Shown here one piece after another: positions 1 through 12,492 of a stretch of 64,000 nt of DNA. Source of the DNA: Strigops habroptila (taxonomy: Eukaryota > Chordata > Aves > Psittaciformes > Psittacidae); contig NC_044302.2 of NCBI RefSeq assembly GCF_004027225.2, positions 35,541,449 to 35,605,448 of the forward strand. The letters run 5' to 3'. Position 1 is the stretch's first letter. Every line of letters starts with the position of its first letter. The notes beneath the pieces were generated by a model. That model ran no database searches and was not told the origin of the DNA. It was given only the letters and a program-made list of their open reading frames with translations. Position numbers and translations under genes: made by a program.

Positions 1-3000
1 TCATAAGCATGATTCAAAGAATTAAAAGCTTTCACATGCACAACATGTAACTGATTACAGTCTTTTCATTATTTTTACTTTGACTGTCTCATAGCCTTTC
101 TTCATAAACATTATCTTGCTTCTTCTCTACTGTTTCCTGAATTCATCATGATGACTCTATGTCCCAGTTGCCCACGTGTTTTGTTTCATGAACATTTCTT
201 AAGCTATCCTGAAGACACTAATTCCCACTTCCTTGTACCCTCCCAGCTGTTAATCAGCATGGTTAGACAGATCACAGATCAAAAAATTGATCCCAGTTCA
301 ACACATAATTTTTCACAGAACTTCCTCTGAATGAATTTCTTAATGAGTTCACTATAAAACTCTTGGAATACATGTCTTTAGATGTTTGTGCGGTGGGTTT
401 TTTTCTTTTGGTTTGTTTTTTTGGTGTTTTTTTTTCAATACAACTTTAAGGCACTCATTGAATCTCTTAGGTAATTCACTTGTTTCTGTGTGAAGTAAAA
501 AACAAATTTCCAGCTTCTTCTAACGTATTCCCGCAGATTTTCTGCAAAAGTTCCATAAAGTTGACTTTCTCTCTTACAATACTAATCAAGCAGACTTTGA
601 TTGCTCTGTTATGTCTACAGCAAAATGCAAGCACCTAACGTTAGCTTCTGTATTTCACTAAGTAATCACTTTCAGATACTATGTTGTGAAATCAGTAACT
701 AAAATCTTAAACTTTAATTTGTATTTGTAGTTCTGACTAGTAATTTTAAGATAATATGAATGAAATATTGTTCAGGCTTGCACAGAGGAGGAAAGCTCAT
801 AGACCAGACATGTTGCTTCCTTCTGCTCATTACCAGAAAGGAATTGGTTTCTACTCAACTTTCTCCTTTCCAGACTGCATGACGTACATTACAATAAATT
901 TTCTCTTGTTACTCTACGTGATATGAAATTTGCATTATCTATTATTATGTTTTGTATAGTTTTGCATTTGAGTTTCCACAGAAACCATACACCACATAAC
1001 CACAATGTTGATGGCTGACTTGGAAATTGAGTTATCTCATTTTCTCCTTTTTTGAACAGTGTCTGCTTCTCAAGTATCCACATTGATTATGGTCTATTAA
1101 TCAAGCCAACTTTAACATTAGCTGTCTAGGAAATATTAGTAAATGAGCAGGAGTATCCATCTTCAGGTAGAATGTTCAGAAGAAAAACCCACAAAGCAAG
1201 ACTTTAAATCTGTTTGTCTTCAAACAGGCTTCAAACTCCAATTGCAGATTTATTCACAGAACTGCTATTGCTTCTAAACTTCTGCTGAGCATTGCCTCAA
1301 TTTTTCCATTTTAAAAATAGTTCCTATTATAACCATTACTCCAGATTAGCCTTCAAATGCCACTAGGTCCTCAATGAGAATAATGTAAAGTTCTGTATGC
1401 AAAGGTGGCCTTCGCTGTCCAGTAAATGCACTCACGTAAAGGTGCGGTAGGAAATATTAACACTATGCCTATTCCTTCTTTCACAGACCATGGATTACTA
1501 TGCTACATAGTTTGTGCTAGATTTTTACTGCACTGTTACGCATGTCTCTCCATCATTCAGCTTTTAGCAAAGGAAAGCCAACGATTAAGCAGACTGAGTA
1601 TTTGTACAGTAAGTGATAAAATGGTTGTTTGACATAAATGAAGGTAAACCATCCAAGGCTTGAAGAGTATAACGGCATTCTCAGTATTTCTGGTTGCTGC
1701 AGTATTTCTGTACTATGTCTATATGGTCCAAAAAAAGCACAGATGTGTCAGTCTGGCATTGTGCCTATCCCAGGAAGCATCCCAAAAAGTGACATGGTGG
1801 TGGTGTTTCTAGAAGTCTGATAGAGGTCTGCATGGAGTCACACAGCTTTGCGCAGGGTTGGCTTTCTTTGTCTCACCTCCAATAACTCGGAGACCTCCTG
1901 ATCAAATACCATTGTAAGCAGCAGTACAATCCCAGCTGCTTGGCTATAAACAGTCACGTCCAGTGTAGTGATGATTTACTTTCCATTTAATTTTAATGCC
2001 AGCAGCTGCAAAACAATGAAATAATATTTTTAAAAAATAAAAAAACCTTTTAGAATGTCACATACTTCTTTAACAGATTTGGAGATTTAAGCCAAGAGTA
2101 TCATTGCAGATCAAGAACACTTACCAGGTTAAGAATGTTTTAGTATGGTTTAACCAGCATAAAAATTTGTTTGGCTGCCTTTCTCTACATGTGTCTTTTC
2201 ATTATTTTTTTTTCATCAGTTTTCTTAACATGTTGCAGTTACTCCCACCTCCACTTCATACCAAGTGGGCATATGACAGTCCTAACGTTATTCCCCTCAT
2301 GTTCAGGCATGGGATTTTGATCCTTTGGGATTTATTACTACCAATGTGACATATGACAGAAAGCAGCTACTCCAAAAGCACGGCACAGTCTGCTGGCTCC
2401 AGGCAGTGTGAGACCCATGTTTATGGTTTCATGATGACTCCGCTCCTTATTCAGAGTTTGTGAGATCCCAGTATTCTCCATATCCTCTTCTAAAACTACA
2501 CACTGATTCACCGAGATTCACCGAGTACCAATAAGTGAGGTGGTAGATAAAGCAGAAAGTCAAAGCAAGTTATAATAGGCCACGTACTGAATTATTTACT
2601 TCTCATTAAGTTTCATACAATTGAGGAAATACGCTAGCAATGGGATACTTTAGCTGTTCCTACGCCACTGTATGAACAATGGAAATATCATATTGGATTA
2701 TGACTCAGGGACTGAAATTTTAGACACTGTAAATTGTTACTCTTGAATCAACTTGTCAAAGAAGAGAAGCACAGCTAGATTTGCTATAGAAAATCAAAGC
2801 AACCTAACTCAATATGTAAGACTTACTTAGACTCCCACAGAACTTACCAGAAGATGCTCAGAGAAGAGGAAAAAAATCTGATGAATTAATACTTTATTTA
2901 AATTGGCGGGGTGTGGGTGCATTGACCTATGTGAAAATAATGAAACTTCTTACAGGGAAATGGGAAATAACAGGTCAAAATAGAAAACACTTGGAAGCAT

Positions 3001-3175
3001 CAGAGATAAATGTTATTTACTAAACCAAGTAAATGTAAAGACGCACACACACACAAAAGCAACTGGGTTCAACAGCTGAAGTATGGTGATCAGTTGGAAG
3101 ATAAGAAGTTTTTTAATACAGGAATCAAGCCCAAATGAGAGGCAGAGTCACCAGTGAACCCCTGAGAATTACAGT
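1..3175. other. AT-rich intergenic DNA, no gene seen
   Basis: Only short open frames occur here (all under about 85 codons), with no splice-flanked conserved peptide, RNA gene or long repeat that I can support. A short CA run lies near 3,044-3,055. Mammalian synteny would place SLC25A46 or TMEM232 upstream of TSLP, but no exon of either was recognised. Confidence 0.5.
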
Positions 3176-4340
3176 GTTATAGAACGGTTTGTGTTGGAAG
3201 GGACCTTAAAGCTCATCCAGTTCCAACCCCTTTGCCACGGGCAGGGACACCTTACACCAGATCAGGTTGCTCCAAGCCCTGTCCAGCCTGGCCTTGAACA
3301 CTGCCAGGGATGGGGCAGCCACAGCATCTCTGGGCAACTTATGCCAGGCCCTCACCACCCTCACACAGAACTTCTTCCCAATATCTAACCTAAATCTCCC
3401 CTCTGTCACTTTAAAGCCATGCCCCCTTGTCCTGTCACTACACGTCCTTGTAAGAAGTCCCTCTCCAGATTTCTTTTAGGTACTTTAGGCACTGGAAGCT
3501 GCTCTAAGGTCTCTCCATTGCCTTCTCTTCTCCAGGCTGAACAAGCCCATCTCTCTCAGCCTGTCTCCATAGGAGAGGTGCCCCAGGCTTCTCAGCATCT
3601 TCATGGCCCTCCTCTGGACTTGTTCAAGCAGATCCATGTCTCTTTTACATTGCAGGCCCCAGAGCTGGACACAGTGCCCTGACTAAGGTGCAGGACCTTG
3701 CACTTGGACTAGTTGAACTTCATGAGGTTTGCGCTGGCCCAGCTCTCAAGCCTTCACGGTCCATCTGGATCCCATCCCTTCCCTCCAGCATGTCAACTGC
3801 ACCACACAGCTTGGTGTCATCGGCAAACTTGCTGAGGGTGCATCAATCCCACTGTCCATGTCACTGACAAAGATGTTGAACAGGATCAGTCCCCATACCA
3901 ACCCCTCAGGATCACCACACATCACTGATCTCCACTTGGACATTGGCTGTTGACCACAACTCTTTGAATGTGACCAACACCATAGCCCCATCACCGAAGG
4001 CCACCACAGTTTGCCCACAGAGAAGCCATCTTGGCTGTCACCAATCAGGTCCCTATTGTTCACGTGCCTTAGCATAGTTTCGAGGAGGATCTGTTTGATG
4101 ATTGTTCCAGGAACAGAGGTGAAACTGAATGGCCCTTAGTTCCCTGGGTCTTCCTTTTTAAATTTTATTTTTATTTTTTTTACTTTTTAATGGGAGTTAT
4201 ATTTCCTCTTTTCTAGTCATCAGGAACTTCACCACACGGCCACAACTTCTCAGATGTGATGGATAACAGCTTGGTAACTTCATCCACCAGTTCCCTCAGG
4301 ACCCACAGATAAATCTCATCAGGTCCCATGGACATGTGAG
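3176..4340 (-). mobile_element. CR1 LINE fragment, 5'-truncated
   Basis: Read on the plus strand, the element opens with the reverse complement of the CR1 3' end (ATAGAACGGTTTGTGTTGGAAG). It then runs through the CR1 3' UTR into decayed reverse-transcriptase sequence. Minus-strand frames at 3,206-3,409 and 3,746-4,075 carry recognisable but broken pieces of the CR1 ORF2 C-terminus, including a peptide resembling the conserved SQDGF segment. It has no intact frame. The 3' boundary is clear; the 5' boundary near 4,340 is approximate. Confidence 0.9.
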
Positions 4341-4639
4341 AAATTAGACACAAAAACACTACAAGGCACACAAAGAGCAGAACAACTACTTAAAGACATA
4401 AAAACAAAGTAACAAATGTATTTTAATTTATTCTGGGAAATGAAAGCATGCTGGGGAAGCTGGGGAGTTAACAGACGAAAAGAGGTAAAGGAATACTCTA
4501 GTAAAAATACCAATACCAGTTACGTATTGCATTGTTGTCTAATGCAGATTCATACACCAGAGCCATTTTTGACAGAGGAAAAGACTAAAGAGTTGGATCA
4601 AAATAAAATTTTAGTTTTCTCAAAAAAATGCTTTGATCG

Positions 4640-5500
4640 AGAAACTGAATAACAACACAATGTCAGGTCCAGCTGGTTTTCATCCAAGAGTTTGAAAGGA
4701 CCAAGACATGAAATAGCTGAGATAATAGCAGCAGCAGTGTGCAACCTCTGGTCAAATAAGCCCTGGCACAGAAGGACTGCCAGGTGGCAAGCATGGCACC
4801 AGATTCTCATATGAGGCTTCAGGAGTGGACCAGAAAGCCAAATACCAGTAAGTCCAATTGCAGTGCCAAGTAAACTTGTAATTACAGTAATAAAGAAGAC
4901 AATCTGCAGACAAGAGAGACAAACATTATACTTGAGAAGAAACAGCATGGTTTTTTTTAAGAGGCATCATGTTTTACCAGCATAGTCGGATTTACAAAAA
5001 GCTTTTGACAAGGTCTCCTGTGAAGGTCGCTTGAAGCAACCAAGTTGTCGTGGGAATGTAAGGTTGATTAACAACCAGTTAAATGTTGAGAAATAAATGC
5101 TAGGAATAAATTGTGAGGTTTCACAATGAAAGGACATTTTCAATAAGATCTCTCAGGAATTCATGTTGACCTGCTCATATATGACCTAGAAGAAAGAGTT
5201 GAATTACGAGATGACAGCTTTTGCAAATGGTATAATAATAATTGACATTTTTCAGAACAACTTCTGACAACTAGCTTGACTAAGGCTTGCACAGTACTGG
5301 GTGATAGAGTGCTACAGTGACAGGTGACATTCAATGAAAAAGAAATATAAATGAAACAGAATGTAAATGTGGAGAAACTGCCCTGCCTGTGTTTTCTAGA
5401 TTAGGTATAACTGTTCGGATTGTAGATGTTAGGCCCATTAGCTCAATATGCAGAAGCATTCAAGCATTCAAGCAAATAAAACACTGGGACCCATTAAGAA
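4640..5500 (+). mobile_element. Ancient degraded LINE (CR1/L2-like) fragment
   Basis: The plus strand shows scattered remnants of a non-LTR reverse transcriptase: a GFTKSFDKV-like block near 4,988-5,012 (compare the usual KAFD motif) and an LIYDLEE-like block near 5,175-5,197. Frames are broken many times and divergence is much higher than in the other CR1 copies. Family assignment and both ends are uncertain. Confidence 0.5.
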
Positions 5501-6202
5501 GGCAAGGTTTATGAGGTAACATCTTTCAATACACCACCTGGTTTTAATCTAAAGCTTTCCCTCAGTGTTGTTGGCTCCAATATTGTTGCTACAGCAATAT
5601 ATGGTAATACAGGAAAAGAAATTAAAACAAAATAAAAATATGATTCTGCAATTGTACAGATTCACAAACTACATCATGACTACCAAGTCCAGTTCTTGTT
5701 TCCTTATGTGAAAACAGACAAAAGGGAAAAAAAAACAGAGGATGGGGTCTCTGTGGCAGAAGACTTAACAGCTCTTCCACCAGAAAAGGGCAACTGCAGA
5801 GGGTGATTCATAAAATTCCCAAGGGATGAGAAAAGGGTTGACTAGGAAACTTCTATGCACTGTTTCTTATAACAAAAAGGACATGAACTGTCAGGTATCA
5901 GATTTAAAACAGACAATGGAAGTGTTTTTTTACAAAACACATAGTCAAGCTGTGGCATAAATCACCTTATGAGGCATGGAAACCAAACACAGGAATGAAA
6001 TCAAGTAGACCTGAGAGCAATTCATGTAGGTAGGTCCACTGAGGGCTATTGAATATCACTGCCTGAAAGAAGCCTCTAGCTGGAGAAGTCCTTGAACCAC
6101 TGACTGTCAGAAACTGGATTAGTAAGCCTAGGCAGCATACATTTTCTACATGCCCTGTTTCTAATATTTTTTTCCAAAGTATTACTTACTTGAGACAGGA
6201 TA

Positions 6203-6239
6203 ATAGATATATAGATATATATAGATATATAGAGATATT
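6203..6239. repeat. AT-rich (ATAG/AT) simple repeat
   Basis: An irregular run of ATAGATAT units ends about 20 bases before a CR1 3' end. Confidence 0.7.
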
Positions 6240-6261
6240 CTATAATGCTATTTGCAGCATT

Positions 6262-6550
6262 ATAGAATCATAGAACCACAGAATAGTTAAGATTGGAAAG
6301 GACCTTAAGATCATCTAGTTCTAACCCCCTGCTATGGGCAAGGAGACTACACACTAAACAATGTCACCCAAGACTCTGTCCAACCTGGCCTTGAACACTG
6401 CCAGGGATGGAGCATTCACATCTTCCTTGGGCAACCTGTTCCAGTGCCTCACCACCCTCACAGTAAAAAACTTCTTCCTTACATCTAACCTGAACTTCCC
6501 TTGTTTAAGTTTGAACCCACTACCCCTTGTGATTTCCTGTTCTCCTGGGT
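6262..6550 (-). mobile_element. CR1 LINE 3' fragment
   Basis: It begins with the reverse-complemented CR1 tail (AGAATCATAGAACCACAGAAT) followed by the 3' UTR and the last part of ORF2. The minus-strand frame 6,354-6,656 includes a CR1-like C-terminal peptide ([11 protein letters not shown]). It is short, 5'-truncated and non-functional; the inner end is approximate. Confidence 0.85.
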
Positions 6551-6599
6551 GTGTTTCAGGCCTGTGCATTTGGAACCTCACCCAGTAAGATTTAATTTT

Positions 6600-9260
6600 T
6601 ACAAATAATCTTATTCCTTTACACATGCCCTTAGTCATGGGCTCCACAGAGACCAAAGCAGAGCTCCTGCTGTAAGTAGTACCACCAAAAGAGGTAAGAT
6701 AACCACACTACTGTCTTCACTCACCATTGATTTTTCCTCTCTAGACAGCTTCTATCCCAACTCTTACACTAAAATCTTCATTGACAAAAGCTAATTGTCT
6801 TCTTTCTAGGTACATATTTTATTCTCTATTCAGGATTCAGCAATGGGGGAAAAGGTTTTCTCAGAATGGGACAGCAGTCTCAAGGGATATCCCTGAATAT
6901 TACTTTTCTGATAGGACAAGCATCTACAGAGGAAAGCTATCATAAGCCCTCTACCTAATACCTTTCAGGGTTTAATTTTTTTTTTTTTTTTTTAATTGGA
7001 TGCTGAAGATCATGTTGGTTTAATCTCAGACTTGCAGATAGCTCATGTTAATGCTGTGTTAAATGTCACTTTAGTTCTAGGCCTGTCCAGGGTTTTCCTC
7101 TGTTCCTCACAGACATGCTTGTCCTCCACTGGAAAACAGGGCTCCCCACAGTTGAAGTGGTATTGCCTTGGGGATGTACATGATTATTGGAAGATCTGTG
7201 CTATTCAGTCTGCTGTTTCCTCTTTGTTGCTCATCCTTTCTTAGCATGTAGTCAATAATGACCTCAGATACTACATAGAGTAAGCAGTCTTCTCTCCTCT
7301 TTGTATTCATCCACCACTACATCAAAAAATTGGGAGATTAGGGTAGAATAAAAAAAATCTGAGAGCGTGCGGATGGAGCTTCTATGACATTTCTGTTTGT
7401 GGGCTAAAATGGCTCGACAAAAGTTTATCTGTGGTTAAAGAACAGGCAACTTTCTTTTTTTTTCTCCCTACTTTTAGCTCTGTTTCACCATATTACTCAG
7501 ATTTGTTTTATTTTTAATTAGGATGCAAAAAAAATAGATGGTTCTGTTGAAGAGCAAATCTCTTAATTTTCGTTTTGATACTGTGATATAACCAGATTTA
7601 CCAAAAGTACTTCACCAAATGAAACAGGATTGTATGTATTTCCTTACATTCCTACTTTTCCACTTTTCCAACCTAGCTGATTCTATACTTCTGTTGATTT
7701 CCACTGGATAAGAAGTTAGCCTTATTCTGGCACTTTCTAAAGTACAACAGCCATCATTAAGATTGGAACAGGGCACTTACCACTGATTTGATTCTTACTG
7801 GTGACAAGAAGAAAGTGTACTATATATTCATGAAGGTTTAATCTGTCTACGGAATACATTCTTTTTTAAATTGAAAAGGTACAGCAAATTCACATAGAAT
7901 CGAAGATAAATATGAAAATAATATCATGAATAAATTTTCAATTAATCATATACATATGTTGAAAACAACTTTTTGAAGAAATTAATGGGTGCCTTCCTAA
8001 TATCTCTTTGGTACAGGTAACCTAAGCTATTTTATAATCTCAATTATTTTTGAACCTCTTTGGTTTCACCTTCTAACAAACTTTACAGTTCAAATGGCAT
8101 GGTTTCTTTTGCAATTTCTGTGTAACAAGCTTTGGAAGATCTCTAATAAGAGTTATTTCATAATCTGAACTCATTAGGGGCTAGTTTTGTTCCTGCTCCT
8201 AACAAATAACAGCTTGAGAATGGTATGCTTTCCTTCGTAATGCCTTCCCAAGAAACTTTTGAAGACATAATGCTCCTTCCGAATGGCTGATTTATCTGTT
8301 GTGTGATGTTAGCAAGAGAGGTTGAACACAATTGTTTGGGTGATTTCATGTCTGGGGTGTAAGATATCTTGTGATTTCTACACATAACGGCGTCATCAAC
8401 ATTCTCTTTCCCTTTCTGTGCAACTATAAAGTAAAATGTCATAAGAACCTTATCCAGAGTTACCTGAATGTAATTAAGTCCTTTGCACTGAAGTAGAGTA
8501 ATTCTCAATTAGATTTGATCCTTTCAAGTAAGAAAGTATGTCTCCTTCAGAAATTGTTAACCCAACACACAGGATGCAGAATTCAAACATTAGATCTAGG
8601 AAGTTCAAACTTTTCATCTCTATTACTTTGAAAAACCCCATGAACCAGCATTGTGTCATGGACTTCACAACCTCACAGATGAGCTGTCTTGTCCAGATCT
8701 AAGAGTTGTGATACTCATAATCTTACTCCTGATAAAAGCATCCATGCCTGGAAACTGATGGAAGGCAATGTCTAGACTTCTAAAATTTTTTCGTTAAATC
8801 TTTTTTCCAATATTTGTCATGATATATTTGGATGTCTGTCCTAACATAGGACTAGGAGAATGTCTAACAGTTTAATGTGTGCTTTCTCTCCCTTATAGCT
8901 ACATTCAGGCAAGTGGATGCTCAGGCCCACTTTTTCTTCAAAGTTAAAAGCTAAAGGAAGGCTGAGAAATTATACTTTCAATCAACTCTATTTACTTCTA
9001 AAATCTAAGTGGGGAAAATATTTTTTCATCCTATCTAGTTTATCTGAAACATTTCTGTGGTCAATTACACATCAAAATAGTGTATTTTTCCATTTACTGT
9101 GATAATTAGTGTTTTGTTGCATATACTTAAAGTGGTTGCCAACTTTTACCAAAGTTAACAAAGAATTTACCAAAACCACAACAAATACTCTTTCTGTCAG
9201 AAAGGTATAGTCTGCACTGGAGTCCTTTCTAGGGACCAATTGAAAACAGAGCAAGATTTC
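6600..9260. other. AT-rich intergenic DNA, no gene seen
   Basis: An 18-base T run lies near 6,974-6,993. Open frames on both strands reach at most 116 codons (minus strand, 8,158-8,508), have no recognised similarity and lack paired splice sites. I see no RNA gene or retrovirus here. Confidence 0.5.
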
Positions 9261-9264
9261 CGAT

Positions 9265-10500
9265 ATCACACTGCAAGAGCAGGCCATCCCCAAGTGTTCA
9301 AAGACGAGCCAGCAGGAAAGACCACTGGCCTGGCTGAACAGAGAGCTTTGGCTGGAACTCAGGAGAAACAGGAGAGTTTGTGACCTTTGGAAGAAGAGGG
9401 AAGAAACTCAGGAGGACTACAAGGATGTTACGATATTACACAGGAAAAAAATCAGAAGGGCAAAGCCCAATTGGAACTTAATCTGGCTACTGCCAGATTG
9501 TGAAAGACAATAAAAACTATTTCTATAAATATATTAGCAAGGGGAGGTAAGGACAATCTCCATCTTTTTTTGGATGCAGAGGGAAACATAGTGACAAAGG
9601 ATGAGGAAAAGGCTGAGGTACTTAATGCCTCCTTTGCCTCAGTCTTTAATTACTAAGACAAATTTTTCTTCAGCTATCCAGCCCCCTGAGCTGGAAGACA
9701 GGGAGCAGAATGAAGCCCCCATAATAAGACACACACAAATCTATGGGGACAGATGGGATCCACCCAAGGGTACTCAGGGAGCTTGTGGAAGTGCTCACCA
9801 AGACACAGAATCATTTGACAGCAGTCCTGGCTAATCAGAGAGGTCCCAGTCGACTGAAATAGCAGATGTGACGCCCATCTACAAGAAAGGCAGGAAAGAG
9901 GATCTGGAGAACTGGAACTAGAGGCCTGTCAGTCTGACCTCAGTTCTGGGGAAGGTTACAGAGCAGATCATTTTGAGTGCCATCACACCGCATGTACAGG
10001 ACAACCAGATGATCAGCCAGTATGGGTTTATGAAAGACAAGTCCTGCTCAATTAGCCCAATCTTCTATGATGAGGTGACCCACTTAGCGAACAAAGGAAA
10101 GGCCGCGGATGATGCCTACCTGGACTTTAGTAAAGCCTTTGACACCATTTCACACAGCATTCTTCTGGAGAAACTGTCTGCTCATGGCTTGAACAGGCAC
10201 ACTCTTTGCTGGCTAAAAATCTGTCTGGGTGGCAGAGCCCAGAGAGTGAATAGAGCTAAATCCAGTTGGCAGCTGGTCACAAGTGGTGTTCCCCAGGGCT
10301 CAGTACTGGAGTTAGTCCCATTTAATACCTTCATCAGTGATCTGGATGAGGGGAGCAAGTGCACCCACAGTAAGTTTGCAGATGAGAACAAATTGGACAG
10401 GAGTGTTGATCTGCTGGAGGCTCTGTAGTGGTATCTGAACTGGCTGGATCGATTGGCTGAGGTCAGTTGTATGAGGTTCAACAAGGCTCCGAGCTGCACT
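9265..10500 (+). mobile_element. CR1 LINE internal fragment with reverse-transcriptase domain
   Basis: Plus-strand CR1 ORF2 sequence. The linker upstream of the reverse transcriptase is at about 9,265-9,960, and the frame 9,973-10,428 (151 codons) reads through much of the reverse-transcriptase palm, with [20 protein letters not shown] and [13 protein letters not shown] blocks. The position of the catalytic FADD motif reads FADE, so the copy is not catalytically competent. The fragment stops abruptly near 10,500 without a CR1 3' tail, right before two hairpins. Confidence 0.9.
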
Positions 10501-10503
10501 TGA

Positions 10504-10578
10504 ACCCCATGCAACGCTACATGGGGTATGAATGAATGAACTTTTGAAAGAAAGCGGGAAAAAAGTTCATTCATTCAT
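10504..10578. repeat. Two adjacent perfect hairpins
   Basis: ACCCCATG at 10,504-10,511 pairs with CATGGGGT at 10,520-10,527 (8-bp stem, 8-base loop). Immediately after it, 10,528-10,545 pairs perfectly with 10,561-10,578 (18-bp stem built of ATGA/TCAT units, 15-base purine-rich loop). Further TTCATTCATTCAT follows to 10,592. The structure lies exactly at the breakpoint of the upstream CR1 fragment. Confidence 0.9.
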
Positions 10579-10599
10579 TTTCATTCATTCATCCCAAAG

Positions 10600-12470
10600 A
10601 GACATGAAGGCACACAGCTTTGCAAGTTAAGAAAACCCCATCAGCTTCTGGAGTATGCGAATAAGCCGTCCTTTAGGAAACTGGAATTTTGTTGATTTGT
10701 TTGGCAGCTCTGCGAGAGCGATGAAGGGAAGCACCCTGGCAAGACTCTCTCCAGAGCCAAGGGCTTCCTTTCCGAGCTCGGCTAACGCTCAGTGCACCTG
10801 CATCTCCATTACTCCAATAGCTTTTAAGGCATCGGTTTCCAAACGTCGGGTTTGGCTCGAATGAGATTCGTATACCCACACACATACACAGAGTCGCAGA
10901 ATTGATTACACCCTTTGAACCACCCCCGCGCCCCGTTCTTCGCCCCCCTGGAACGGGACGGGACCGGGCGGGACGGGGACGGGCGTCTCCCGCTATCCCG
11001 CTCCGAGCCCCCGGGCAGGGCGGCAGGCACCCGGCTAGGCTGAGAGATTAAGGACGGAAAGAAAAGAAAGACAGAGAAAAGGGAGAGGCTCGGGAGAGGG
11101 GCGGGGGGCGAAGCCACTCAAGCGGACAGGCACGCAGTATTGATGGATGTGCTTTGGCTCGTCCCCAGCTCCAGCTCAGCTGGCCGAAAAAGTCCTTTCT
11201 CCCGCGGCGGTCCTCTTAGGCTTCCCTCATGACTCATGCCGGAGAAGCACTCTCCGAAAACGAACACGAACTTTCGCTGAAGCTCAGCGTCAGAGCAGTC
11301 GCGACGGAAGCTGCAGCTCGGCTTGTCAGGGCTCTGCAGTGCGAGTCCGGCGCCTCCCAGCGCCCCTGCCCCGCAGGGGCCCCCGGGGCACGTCCGGTGA
11401 AACGCTTTCTCGGAGGCAGGGAATAGCTGGTGGGGACCATGACAGAGGCGTCGGTGCCGGCCGCCCTCGGTGGAGGGCTCCGGAGGCTCCTCGGGGAGAA
11501 GGAAGCAGCAGTTCCATGCCTTCTCTCGCCAGCCCCCTCCTTCTCAGTGACCAGAGAAGCCTGGATCTCCGACCGGGCATCCCTCAGTGCCTGGGGCAGC
11601 CCGGATCCCTTCCCCTGTCATCCTTCAGTGTTTGGGGCAGCCTGGATCCCCGTCCCGGGCATCCCTGAGTGCCCGAAGCAGCCTGGATCCCCTCCCCGGG
11701 CATCCCTCAGTGCCCAGAGCAGCCTGGATGCCCTCCCCGAGCATCCCTCAGTGCCCGGAGCAGCCTGGATCCCTTCCCCGGGCATCCCTCAGAGCCTGGG
11801 CAGCCTGAACCTCCCGTCCAGGGCATCCCGGTCGACAGCGCCCGGGTCATCCGGCTGCCCTGTCAGCCAGGCTGTCCCCACAGCACAGCATGTGTCCCTC
11901 CTCTGCACTCCCCGCAGCTTGTGCACTCAAAGTGGTTCCCCGGGGAAAGTGGTTTGTAATGCAAAACGTTCACCTTAGAGAGAGAAAAATAAAAAGTGTA
12001 GGCGACACAGGGAAAAGAGCACTATCCTGTCAAAGCAATACCCTACAGATGCCCCTGCGACCTCAGTACAGAGGGTCTGAGCGACCACCCCTGTGTGGTC
12101 CATCTGCAGGTGTCCTGAAGCGTTTTATCTCACCTTTAAGAGAAAATCGCGTGTTACTATAATAATCGTCGCCAAAGGTGTCCCCCATGCAGTTATGGGG
12201 AGGGCTATTCGCACTTGTTTTACGCAAGATTGGCTGTTGTGGAGTGATTAGGTTTGTTTTATTTGGGGTTTGGATGCTGCGTTATTATTATTAATTACCC
12301 CAGTTTTCTTTTCGAACCAGTGACACAACTTCAAGTCTGGAAAGAGGTGCATGAGACATCCAAATGAGCCCCGGTTATGGAATTGGAAACCTTCATTTCC
12401 GTAGGCGTTCAGGTACATATATGAAGCCAGCAACGATCTGAAGCCCAGCAGGAGAAAAACAACGTGTGAA
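10600..12470. other. GC-rich flank upstream of TSLP
   Basis: Base composition rises sharply from about 10,900. The stretch holds a TGACTCA AP-1-like site (about 11,230-11,236), a 12-bp palindrome TTCCCCGGGGAA (11,936-11,947) and an inverted CCAAT motif (ATTGG near 12,230). Long open frames (for example 11,147-11,668 and 11,430-11,978) are by-products of GC-rich sequence and the 41-bp repeat. The stretch probably contains the TSLP promoter, but no start site can be fixed from sequence alone. Confidence 0.5.
11560..11830. repeat. 41-bp minisatellite, about 6.6 copies
   Basis: Units start at 11,560, 11,600, 11,641, 11,682, 11,723, 11,764 and 11,804 (last one partial). The consensus begins CCTGGATCCC and ends near GTGCCCGGAGCAG. 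Units 3-5 are exactly 41 bp; units 1 and 6 are 40 bp. Because 41 is not a multiple of three, the array opens similar Pro/Ser-rich frames in all three phases, which explains several false ORFs. Confidence 0.92.
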
Positions 12471-12476
12471 GACACC

Positions 12477-12492
12477 ATGGATAATCACAAGG
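12477..12492 (+). CDS. TSLP: TSLP coding exon 1 (start, MDNHK)
   Basis: The ATG sits in a strong Kozak context (GACACCATGG). Five codons plus one base precede the donor AAGG|GTAACC (phase 1). The lone G joins TC of exon 2 to make V6 and runs directly into the hydrophobic signal core. The 117-bp intron is short. This start is inferred, and another upstream exon cannot be excluded. Confidence 0.65.

Noticed and set aside
11147..11978. Overlapping 173- and 182-codon plus-strand ORFs
   Set aside because: The 41-bp minisatellite opens all three frames; the peptides are low-complexity repeats of one another.
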